From contig JADQAV010000059.1 in NCBI GenBank assembly GCA_019775845.1, positions 1 through 64,000 on the forward strand: a stretch of DNA of 64,000 bases, given 5' to 3'. The notes under the pieces are model-generated. The model had not been told where the DNA came from, did not search any database, and worked only from the letters and a program-made list of their open reading frames with translations. This document shows, piece by piece, positions 43,178-53,026 of the stretch (its first letter is position 1; every line of letters starts with the position of its first letter). The position numbers and the translations under genes were made by a program. This DNA is from Myrmaecium sp. VS I D KN 1. Taxonomy: Eukaryota > Ascomycota > Dothideomycetes > Valsariales > Valsariaceae.

Positions 43178-45125
43178 CTACTTCCTGCCTCTCGCATTGA
43201 ACGTCTTCAACGGATCCGCTCGTCTCACCGCGCCCTTCCGCTTATTCTTGTTCGCCATCCGGGCCTTGCGGATCCGATTCTCGCGCTCCTTCTTCGCGCT
43301 CACGAAGCCGACGTCCTCCGTCAGGGCCTTCTTGGCCGCGCCCGGCAGCAGGTAGTCCGGCACGTGCTTGAGGTGGGGCTGCACGCGGGCAGTCCGCAGC
43401 TCGCCGTTGTGCCGCAGGTGGTTCAGCAGATCCGGGTCCTCCTCGAAGTCGCGCTTCAGCTTCTCGCTCTTGAGAAACTCCTGTCGCAACTCGCGCTTGC
43501 GGGCGGCCTCGACCGCGATGCCGGTCACGGCCCGCAGGGCGTCCGTCAGACGGTAGCGGAAGCCATCCAGCCGCTTCATGTCGAAGTTGTACGGCTGCAC
43601 CGGGTTGCCCTTCTTCTCCTGGTGCTTGACGATCTTGGCGAGCACCTCCTCGTCGTGCTTGGACCCTTCGAAGCTCGTCGGCTTGTGCTTGCGGTACAGT
43701 TCGCGCGGGATGACGAAGGACAGGGCCATGCCGTTCTTGCCGGCACGCGCCGTCCGACCGATGCGGTGGGTGTACGATTTTGAGGTGGCAGGGAGATCGA
43801 AGTTGAGCACGCACGCCACATTCTTGAAGTCGATACCGCGCGCAACACCGTAGTCCTTATCCCGCTTGGGCGCTTTCCGCTTCTTCTTGGGGATCTCCGC
43901 CTTCTCCTCCTCGGCCTTTTCAGGGACAGTGTCCTCACCACCAGCCTCCTTTCCTGCATCCTCCTTTTCCGAATCTGCCTTTCTCTTCTTGCTAGCCCTC
44001 TCCTCGCTCTCATCCTGCTCCTCCTCTTCATCCTCCTCTTTGACCTTCTTTTTCTTCTTACGGTGCTCATCGCCGATGACCTCGTTCTCGTCCGTCGCAA
44101 TGATGATGTCGTAAACGCCCTTGTTGAACTCTTCTACCACATGCAGTCTTGAGTTGACCGGCAATTCTGAGTTCAACACACAGCTCTTGATGCCAAACTG
44201 TTCCAAGAACAGCTTCAACCGGTAGCAACGGTTGATGTCGCCCACGAACACGATGCACTTGCCCTTGATAAGCTTGAGCATGAAGATTGCATAGATCAAC
44301 AAGAACTTCTCGTCCTCCGCGCACTTGATCACGTATTGGCTGACGGTTCCCATGTCCTTTTCCTCCCCATCCAGCTCCAAAGCCACGGGGTCCCTGCAGA
44401 ACAGTCCCTTCAAGGTCTCCAGCTCGGTGTTCAGCGTCGCGCTCATCAGGAAGGTCTGCATGCCCTTCGGCAAGACCTTCGAGATGCTTTCGAGGTCCTC
44501 CTCATAACCGTAGCTCAACACAAGATCGGCTTCGTCGATCACGAGGTGCGCGAGATTGGCGACGGAGAACGCAGAACTGTTCAGGTTGGCCGAGGCTCGG
44601 CCAGGCGTGGCGATGACAATGTCCGGCGAGTCCGCAAGGCGCGCCCGCTGCACCTGGGCATCCTCATTCTTCGTCAGGTTCTCCGCGCGAACGTCTTGTC
44701 CGCAGTATGATGCCAGTGCCTCGACAGTCTTGGTCACTTGGCCAGCAAGTTCGCGCGTGGGGACGAGGATCAGAGCGGACGTGCATTGGGTGTAGTTCGG
44801 GCTGGCTTTGCGCTTCAGGATGGACTGGATAATGGGGAGGACGTAGGCGGCAGTTTTTCCAGAACCGGTCTTTGAGCGAGCTATTGGAGTGAGTGGGATA
44901 GAACTATACTCGACAGCAGGATAACATACCTAGAATATCTTTGCCTTCGAGAGCGAGCGGGATAGCCTTCGCTTGAACCGGCGTCGGGTTCGAGAATTTC
45001 TGACGCTGGATGGCCTGCAGGATGCGTGCGTCAAGGCCGAGGCTGTCAAAGGTAGCCTGCGTCTTCACACTAGAAGGCTTAGAAACCTCCTCGGGCACGT
45101 TATCGTCATTGAGTTTACGCTTCAT
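43178..45125 (-). CDS. dbp9: ATP-dependent RNA helicase DBP9 (DEAD-box)
   Basis: Two exons (45125-44930 and 44880-43178; donor GTATGT, acceptor ATAG) encode 632 residues. All DEAD-box motifs are present: Q motif ([15 protein letters not shown] to PTPVQ), Walker [11 protein letters not shown] (about 66-75, created by splicing), PTRELA, TPGR, DEAD (181-184), SAT, and [10 protein letters not shown]. The long acidic/basic insertion after [11 protein letters not shown], full of Lys and Glu, and the [20 protein letters not shown] segment are hallmarks of DBP9. The yeast enzyme acts in the nucleolus in 60S ribosomal subunit assembly. The C-terminus is basic with a nuclear-localisation-like [10 protein letters not shown] stretch. 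Length fits the family (about 600). Confidence 0.95.
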
Positions 45126-46407
45126 GGTGGTGTTGGACTTCGAGATTGATGTTGCTGTGTCTTGCGCTCTTGGGAAATTTTGATTTGAGGTATGGCAGAA
45201 CGACGACAGCGCCAAGCCTCCGCGGCTCACCGCCCGATTAACAGATGCCGATCTGCCAGAACGGGCACCCGTGGTCAATCCTTCCTCCGAACCGGAAAAA
45301 AATTCACAAACGTACAGAGATCAAGCTTCCAGCGTGCAGTGAAGATACGCTTGCTTATATTTCACCTCAGATCCTCTGTGTGAAGCCAGAGCTTACCCAT
45401 TACCCCGGATTTGCCTCGGAACTTCCACGGTATTCAAGGCAAAACGCATACTTATTCGAGGCCGATAATGACCGGTATACGAGTTGCAGAACAACTTCGA
45501 TATTCGTCTCTCCCATAGTAGGCGAAATACAGACCGCACCACGTCCTTTGCTCCTGCAGAATGCGTGCATCAAGAGCATGGTCTCAATACTTCAGTTACC
45601 CACGTCTTCGAATCTAATTCATATCTACATATTCAGGTTCTCATCACTTCTTTGCAACTCTTCCTTTTCTCTCCCTGTGTCCTTCCCCCAGCCCTCTTCC
45701 CCTTTCTGCGCCTCCATACGGCTGTCGTACTCAAAGTAAACTGGTTGGTTAGATCTTTATGTCATGGCCGACGAAGCGGACCAATATGCCGGATCTGCAA
45801 AGCTGTCTAACCTTGGCACATCCGACTCCCTCTCAAGGCACTAGGCTTCTACATATTTACATCTGTCGATTGGCTATTATCGCCTCGATGTCGGCAAGGA
45901 TCGCTAGGCTCACCCAGTACTACCTTACACGGGCGCCTAAGGTCCAGCTCTGGCCGCTTTATCCGGCTGAGCAATCCCGGAAAGCTGGAAACTTTCTTGA
46001 CACTCATTCAATCGTTCAATTTAATCGTTTCTTCATTGATTGGTCAGATATCGTAATTCGTTAATCGTCCAGATATGTATGTACCCGTTTCCTTTCACTC
46101 CCTGATGCGTAAACCGGCAATTTGATTCCCTCGTCACCCTGGGCAGAAGTTGAATTAACGAATGAGCAGTAGAAGAATAAGGAGAAGTTCGACAAAGCAT
46201 ATCAACAATGGCGACACGAAGAATAAGAAGAAAGGAAACATTTCATGCCAATCAGCAGCCTTGGACAAATTGCAGGCTTCAACTGATCCAGAATTTCAGG
46301 GTCCATACGTAATCTCGATGAGCGGAAAGAATAGCTGCGTTCTTGCAGCTGCGTAACGTATGTTGGTGCGCCGGTACGCCCCCTTCTCTTCCTCTGACAA
46401 TGCAAGC
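45126..46407. other. Intergenic region between DBP9 and DUF6590 genes
   Basis: About 1.3 kb holding the DBP9 promoter and the DUF6590 3' UTR. It is less GC-rich than the genes. A 164-codon frame at 45245-45739 (plus) lacks motifs. No gene is called. Confidence 0.5.
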
Positions 46408-46568
46408 TTAATCATGCATGAGTACATCCTCTCTTTCGTCTTCATCGGAGTCAATATCCTCGTCTCTCTCCTTTGTGCTGTCGCTCTCGTCGTCCTCTTC
46501 GTAGTCCTCTTCACCATCTTCTTCGTTATCCTCTTCGTCATCCACTTCATCCTCCTCTTCCTCATTAT

Positions 46569-46599
<31 letters not shown>

Positions 46600-47480
46600 T
46601 TCTTCCTGCACCAATTGCCCTCCATGGTACACATCTGCCTCCCCTCGTTCAGCAATCCAGTGCTCGTACAGGTATCGCCTCGACTCCTGCGAGACCATAC
46701 CTAAGTCTTTGACTTTAACGTTGTTTTGAATCGGATAATGTATGCCGAAGTTGATTCGCGATGGCCGAGACAGACGAATTTCCCTTGAGGCGGGATCGAT
46801 GGTGATTGGCACCTTCCGCAATGCTTGTTCCCCTGGGACCAGCATGGGTGTCTGCCCCCTGACGACGACAATTGCATGCGCTTGTGGATCGACGCCTGGC
46901 TTTGTAGTGGCACGCCCGCCATATGTGTATACGGGGCTGCAACGCAGTTAACGCAGAGGGACGGCAGGATGAGCGGGATGTTCACCGACCATGCATAACA
47001 GAATCTGCGCATCTGTTGGACCACAATGAAGCGCCGGATACCGCTATGGGCTAACTCCCCAAAGCTGACCTCTGTCACACCACTAATGGGATAAGTACGG
47101 TCTGTTGTCTCCCCTAGGCTTTCGGTATGAAGTGTGGTGAAGACCTGATGGCCAACATTAGCCCACCGTTGGCACGCTGCAGGACGGGGATATTTCACCC
47201 TTCCAAAAACAAAGAAATTTGCCGGCTGGACACGGTAGTCTGGTCACGGGTTAGTTACCAGCGCGCGAAGCATGATATGCTTTGCTGACCACCATGTAAC
47301 CTGCTGGAGGGCTCTCGAGGTGGCCTGAACCAGGTGTATCTATATTCCCCTAGACGCCCGAGCATCAGTGCCAACGCTCGCTTAACAGATTACTCTTCTG
47401 CCCTCACCATTCTCCCAGATCGCCCTGTAGTAATCTCGCCTCGCGGCACTCCACGTCCAGTCACCGTTGTTCGTTGCCAT
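46408..47480 (-). CDS. DUF6590-domain protein with acidic C-terminal tail
   Basis: Four exons are proposed: 47480-47408, 47349-47293, 47239-46990 and 46936-46408, giving 302 residues (the exon-2 donor could instead lie at 47290, adding one residue). The N-terminus NGDWTWSAARRDYYRAIWE fits the start seen in many DUF6590 proteins. The domain follows with FFVFGRVKYP, HSGIRRFIVVQQ, CPVYTYGGRATTKPGV (joined by splicing), AIVVVRG, and the strong SRINFGIHYPIQNNVKVKDL motif. DUF6590 is a fungal family of unknown function, common in variable genome regions. The last 65 residues are almost all Asp and Glu. Exon borders two and three are the least certain part. Confidence 0.8.
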
Positions 47481-48112
47481 GGTGGTCGGGTTCGCCTCAG
47501 AATTTCTTGTCGCTCTTTGGCCACAGCCTGATTCCGGGAAAGGGACATACTTATAGAGCCACGAAGCAGTGACATTCAGCTCGCTGCCTCAAGAGACGAG
47601 TCCCAATGCAATTCGCTATGGCCGTGGAGCCGCACGGCTCGTGGAGGTTGCAAAGTTACTTCGAGGTGAAGAAGAGGCGAGAGGCTGTCTGGCAGGGATC
47701 TGGGGGGTACCCTGGCCATCCGTCGTGGCCCAATGCCCAGCTGACAGCGGCCTCAACCCCCACGTAAGCCACAGCTTTTAGCCTGGGCTCACCGATGAAC
47801 GCGCCCCCAGTCTGATCGGTTCCCGTTCCCTGGAATGTTGTGATGTTTTGCCTGCTTGCCTTGCCAACGCCACCTTCTGCATCTAAGAAGCATCGCGCTC
47901 GCGTTCACCACCTCCACCAAGACCAGAGACGGGTGCTTCTCAAGCACAGGTCAGCGTACTTCCCACCCACATGGGGCGACATTGGAGCTGATGGTACGTA
48001 CCGCGCGCGCAATCGAAGTCTCTCCGAGATCGTCTTTTTCCTCTCAGCACTTCGCCCAGGACAGAGGGCCGGATGAAGAGGTCGGGCTATCGATCTCCTC
48101 GGCACGACTTTA
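47481..48112. other. Divergent promoter region between DUF6590 and coiled-coil genes
   Basis: About 630 bases shared upstream of two divergent genes. Nothing else is recognised. The divergent layout allows co-regulation. Confidence 0.5.
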
Positions 48113-49666
48113 ATGAGTTCCCACGCCGGAAGCTCCGGACGACGCCGGAAAGGGGACGTGAGGAGGGCAAGCGGTCCCATAAGCAAGGCGGCCAAAGGCC
48201 GAGATATCGCAGCGGAACATGGACGGTTGGTGGAGTTGCGCGAAGACGTATGGGCCCGGCGCTTGAAACTGAAGACGCAGCGAGAGCTCTTAGGACTGCA
48301 GCGTGCCAGTACGGCTACACTAGAGGATAAACTCACATCCGCCATGATACAACAGCGGGCCGGTGCGCAGGCCGGATTATCGTCTGAGATTGTCCATATC
48401 CGTGAACAAGTCCAGGCGGCGCGCGATCGGCTTGGAGAGATAGACTGGGACTACAATGAAGCCGAGTCATCGTACAACGGGGCAGAGTACGATCTGGGTG
48501 AAGCAGAACGCCAATTCTATAGTATGCTCGCCAGTTCGCTGCCAGTGCCTGGAAAGAAGACGAGACACCGAGGAGTCCCACTCCGTTCTAATCCACCACC
48601 ACCACCACCTCCTCCTCCTCCTCCTCCTCCTCCTCCTCCACCACCACAATTCGATGCACCATCTCCATCAAATTCTGGAGCTTCCGACCGAGACCAGCGA
48701 GAACAAGCTATAGAACAGGCTATCGCGGACATCGCCATGTTGCAGGAAGATATGTCGGAGCTCCGACAGGAGAAAGTCCAAGTCGAAAAGAAAAAGGAAC
48801 TGTTCGACCGTCAAGGAAAACCGACCGCGCAAGCCGATCTTGACTTCCTGGCGAACTTCAAGGGGATGTACGACCGTCTGTCCGTCGCTCTGATCGACCG
48901 CCAGGTCGAACTTCAAAAGCTCCGGCCAGAGGTCGTATCGGACGATGGCGCCAGGCCTGAGAAGGACAGGGCGTCTGAGCCGGCGCTGCAGAAGCGGAAC
49001 CCGCTCCCTATCGCCCTCGGGCCGCAGAGCGAAAGCGGAGCCGAAGCGCTCCAGGAGAGGTGGCTGGAAACGAGGAACAAAATCAATCAGTGGTTGCTAG
49101 ATGTTCTGGCGGAGTCGAAGATGGAAAAACTGCACCATAAAGCGATCCTGGAGCAGCCTAGCCTCAGTGATACCGCGTGGTGGCAGGTGGTGAAGAGCAA
49201 CTGGGGCTCCGAGGCCGCGTCGGTGGTCATGGATCCCAGCATCATGGGCGGTCTGGGAAACTCGGCCGTGACGAGAACCCTAGCCGTTGTTTCCGCGGCA
49301 AGCGAACAACTCACCGGACCGCAGTTGACGCCTTTCCCATCCCCACCAGCGGTGCGTGCCGAACCGCACGAGGCGCGAGGCCCCGCCTCTAATGCAGGGT
49401 CAGCGGAAGAATATTTTTCGGCGTCGGCTTCCTGGACGGAGCGAGCCCTCCAGGAGATTTCAGGATCGTCACGCAACCTTACTCCGCCGTCCGTACTTCC
49501 CGCAACGCAAAACGACGATGCGAAAGTGAGACGGGCGTGGTGGAAACAATTGAGGCCCGACATCGGCGGACGCGAGGCTCGCGTTCGCCAGGGTACCGCC
49601 ACGCCTCCTCAGAGTGTGCACGCCCGACGTACGCCAAAGCATCTGGGGGAATGCCATATCTGCTGA
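48113..49666 (+). CDS. Coiled-coil protein with polyproline run and C-terminal CaaX-like motif
   Basis: Intronless, 517 residues from the ATG at 48113. Residues about 35-150 and 205-290 are charged, heptad-like and predicted helical (for example LVELREDVWARRLKLKTQR and EDMSELRQEKVQVEKKKEL), separated by 18 consecutive prolines (161-178) encoded by a CCA/CCT run at 48593-48646. A Trp-containing helical region follows (about 330-380). The protein ends GECHIC, which fits a CaaX prenylation box (C-H-I-C), so it may be lipid-anchored on a membrane. No family is recognised. It lies divergently beside the DUF6590 gene. An upstream in-frame start is not apparent. Confidence 0.75.
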   Translation: MSSHAGSSGRRRKGDVRRASGPISKAAKGRDIAAEHGRLVELREDVWARRLKLKTQRELLGLQRASTATLEDKLTSAMIQQRAGAQAGLSSEIVHIREQVQAARDRLGEIDWDYNEAESSYNGAEYDLGEAERQFYSMLASSLPVPGKKTRHRGVPLRSNPPPPPPPPPPPPPPPPPPQFDAPSPSNSGASDRDQREQAIEQAIADIAMLQEDMSELRQEKVQVEKKKELFDRQGKPTAQADLDFLANFKGMYDRLSVALIDRQVELQKLRPEVVSDDGARPEKDRASEPALQKRNPLPIALGPQSESGAEALQERWLETRNKINQWLLDVLAESKMEKLHHKAILEQPSLSDTAWWQVVKSNWGSEAASVVMDPSIMGGLGNSAVTRTLAVVSAASEQLTGPQLTPFPSPPAVRAEPHEARGPASNAGSAEEYFSASASWTERALQEISGSSRNLTPPSVLPATQNDDAKVRRAWWKQLRPDIGGREARVRQGTATPPQSVHARRTPKHLGECHIC

Positions 49667-52450
49667 ACCATTCCGTGGCACCACGCGCATGACCCCTGAG
49701 CAAGGGATCGTCTGTTTCGCTTGTTGGAAGCGGGTTTGCCGACGAACGTCTCTAGCCAGCATGCTCTTACCGTCGAGGCCGGTCCTTCGGTGTGCTCTGA
49801 GGATTCACAGCGGCCAATCTAAGTCCTGACTGGCACCAGTGGATCTTTGCCAGCACTTCTTCCTATACCGCCTCTGCGTTACGGATCCGGTCAGCAAGCG
49901 TAGAATGGTACGCGGTAGAGCAGTGCATGCAAGTCTATTGACCGGCTTGAGGCGGGGCAGCCTTGCACGCCCCCCACTCCCTCGTTTTCCTCACTATCCG
50001 ACAGCAGGGGTGATCGCCATGCAGCCTTTCTTTTCACCTCTCAGTCTTCTACATTCACTTGACATCATCATGCAGTTGGGTTCTGGCCAGCCGGGAGGCT
50101 GTTGGTTTCTCATTTCTCATGCCCTTTTTTATTTCTTCTCTGTCGTTATTAATATTATTATCATTCAACACGGGAACATGAAGGCTGGCCTTCCTTCAAG
50201 AGCAAACAGCACACAATGTATCATTATCACCAATCCCAGCATGCAATCCTGCTGCCTTACTCTCCGCTCATGCAAGAATTTCTCATTGGTGCCGTGCAGA
50301 TCCAACTCTCACGCCCACAGGAACGCTGAAACCCTTGGAAAAAAAGGCTTCGTGATCGACGGTACGGTGCTCGATGTCCTGGCGAGGCTTGCGTGCGTGC
50401 GTGCGTGCGTGCATGCTGTGACGGCCCAACGTTCGCCATGCGCTGTTCAGCATTATCTTCACACCGTCGGATGTCAACCGTTGTCGATTTCCCCCTTTCC
50501 CTATTGTCAAGGGAGGGGGACGATCATTCGGCTTCAAAAAACAGGAATCCCATCCACGGGAGCGCAAGGCTGTGAATTGCATCGCGAGAGGAGCGAGCAG
50601 TTGGTTGCCTTCCTCATCCCCTAACCAACCTAACCAATAGCACGCTGACAAAAGCAACCTGTAGTCGGTCGAAGACGAGGCGGTGAGCCTCGAAAATCGC
50701 CCAATGACGGCGGGTTTGCGATCGGTAAGTATGTTCTTACATGCTGAATGGTGCAGCACATCGCGCGCGCGCGTCCAGCCCGCTCCAACCAAACCATGTT
50801 CACCGGACGACGGCGGTGATGTGTATGGTACGGTAGATGCTACGTTGACATCCAGCCTAGCAGCGGCGCTGCCGCCAACCCAGCACGTTCCGGCGCTTGC
50901 GGATCCTGCGTGAAGAAGACGTTGCGGGGAACGTGGGGGTGAAGGGGAAGGGGGTTCAGCAGGTTCACACAGCCTCGCTGGCCCGGGCCGGATAAAGGGT
51001 CCCCGGACGGATCGGCTTACGTATGTGAAGGATGTGCATGCTGCCGGACATACACTATTGTACATGCCTACCGGTTTACAGTGTACACCCCCTTGGCATG
51101 GCCGGTGGTTAGCTTACGCCATGCATGTGGCTTGAGATCCTGGTTTACACGAATAAAAGACCCGTCCCGAGACTGTTTTTTCCTCGTAACAAGACGTGCA
51201 TTATGCAACGCTAACCACCGGCTGCGCCATCGGACTGTACATACAAACAAGGGATTCTCTGAGAAGCAGATCGTCGCGTTCAGCTTGGGCTCGTGTTCTT
51301 CTTCTCTCCTCCAGGGGGGTTTTTTGGAAGCCGTACGATCTGTGCGTCGGTTCACCGGAGCGTTCCTCCAATCGACCTTCACTCTTTTTTAAGTGACGAT
51401 GCGCTTGCTGGGTGACCATCCTTGCTCAGCCCTAGCCGACCGGAGTTCCACTGCTGCGGGATGCCGGCCCCTCCCCAATGACGAAGACAACAGGGGGTAG
51501 CGGTGTTTACTCCTTCTAGGTATTCCGAGGACCTTTGGCTTTCGACCGGATGGCACTTGCACGTTGCGCCACCCGCTGCTCCTGTCCTCGTGCCAGCGCT
51601 GGCAGCTTCTTCGTGCCAACTATTCACACCCTTCATCAGAGGAAATACCTAGTGCACAAGTGGAAATCTGACTATCAGCCATCCCCGAGCCCTCAGCATC
51701 ATCCAGCAAAGAAAGATTCCAAGGAAGAGCACCCAAAACTTCAGAAAAGCATAAGGGGGGGAAATGCCTTAAGGGCCCCGCGGGACCACAAGGCTGAAGA
51801 TCCGGAGCGTTGTCCCTAGCGAACAAGCGGGCGGACCCGCGTTCGCCCCGCGGTAGGTGACGGGAGGTGCCCCACCTGAGATGCGGAATTACCTTTTGCG
51901 GGGGAGGGGGAGGGGGGCACTGGGGGGGAATCCCCATCCGAAGATTTGGCCCGCTGGACTTCCACCGGGCAACACCAAACCCTTCCACCGAAGCATTATC
52001 ATCCTTCCCTGGAAACTCGAGCAAACAAACAACGTGGAAGTGGAGACTTCGCATTCCATGCCCACGTTGTTACGAAGCCTGCCCTTCGTCCTTACAAAAG
52101 ATGTACTGGGCAGTGTAAGACAAATAACCAATCACGAACAATACAGGACAACAAAGGGCGACCGGCCAAAACACGGCATGGAGCTCGAGGAAACAAAGGG
52201 AGTACAAAGATGCGAAGGCCAAGGTGGCTTGAAAGGGTATGTTCTCGCGTCTTTCGAAGACGCTGGTCTCTGGCATTGTCATTGCTGCTGCTGGTATGCT
52301 TCGATCGTGCCGGTGGACTCGAGGACTCGTTTCCTTCGCGTCAGGATGGGATGGAAGGAGATATAGAGCCTGGTGAGCGTAAGAGCGGCAGGGGAGACGA
52401 TGGTTTGGAAGGAATTGTGGAAGATCATGGGCGGTTCTAAAGAGCGAGCA
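49667..52450. other. Gene-poor region of about 2.8 kb
   Basis: Only short or motif-less frames on both strands, up to 261 codons. It includes a TGCG microsatellite (about 50389-50411). I see no gene, tRNA or mobile element. Confidence 0.5.
50389..50411. repeat. GCGT tetranucleotide microsatellite
   Basis: About five GCGT units (TTGCGTGCGTGCGTGCGTGC) followed by a GCATGC variant. It is a simple sequence repeat. Confidence 0.8.
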
Positions 52451-52741
52451 TTATCCTATCCTCATCTCAATCATCAAAGCACTAACTGAAGCAGTAGGCC
52501 GTGGAAACATAACCGAACAACCTCGTGATAGACCTCCTGTCTCATGAAGATACAATGTGCCCTCTTGCACGCCCACTGCCACACAGTGTTCGTTCGGGAA
52601 GCAAAGTCCCAAGATCACGGCTGAGCCCGCCCCAACAATGTACTTCTTGTTCACCACGTTCAACTTTCCCACCTTAGGATTGTACAATATTCCCCCGGGA
52701 GAAGGATGTGACATTGTCGCAAACTCCCACAGCTGAGACAA
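52451..52741 (-). CDS. Doubtful short frame, possible gene fragment
   Basis: A 96-codon frame with balanced, non-repetitive composition: SPGGILYNPKVGKLNVVNKK and VAVGVQEGTLYLHETGGLS look like beta-strand protein. A GTTAGT donor near its end and a TTTAG acceptor near 52441 would shorten it by only a few residues. No family is recognised. It could be a small gene, the last exon of a decayed one, or chance. Confidence 0.25.
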   Translation of the reverse strand: MSQLWEFATMSHPSPGGILYNPKVGKLNVVNKKYIVGAGSAVILGLCFPNEHCVAVGVQEGTLYLHETGGLSRGCSVMFPRPTASVSALMIEMRIG

Positions 52742-52790
52742 CAGAAATCCCTCTTCATAAATATGACGGGAATCCGCGCGGTTTCCTAAG

Positions 52791-52875
52791 ATATCATCAT
52801 CAGCATCTCAGCATCAGTATTAGCATCTGCATCAGCATCAGCATCTTCAGCATTTCAGCACCTTCAGCATCTTCC
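52791..52875. repeat. CAGCAT-rich microsatellite upstream of the Cys-rich gene
   Basis: Repeated CAGCAT, CATCAG and CAGTATT units over about 85 bases, ending roughly 150 bases before the start codon at 53027. It probably lies in the promoter or 5' UTR. Confidence 0.7.
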
Positions 52876-53026
52876 AGCAGAAATCACCAGTCCATTCCGC
52901 AAATCATCTCGAATTCTGGGAATTCGATTCGACACTTCCAAACCAGCAACCAGACGATCAATCCATCTTGTTCAACCTCACATCAACCCACAACCCCATC
53001 AACGAATCCTCAACTCCTCAAAAAAA

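Noticed and set aside
50283-51065. 260-codon minus-strand frame in the gene-poor region
   Set aside because: No domain, biased composition, and overlapping frames of similar length on both strands.
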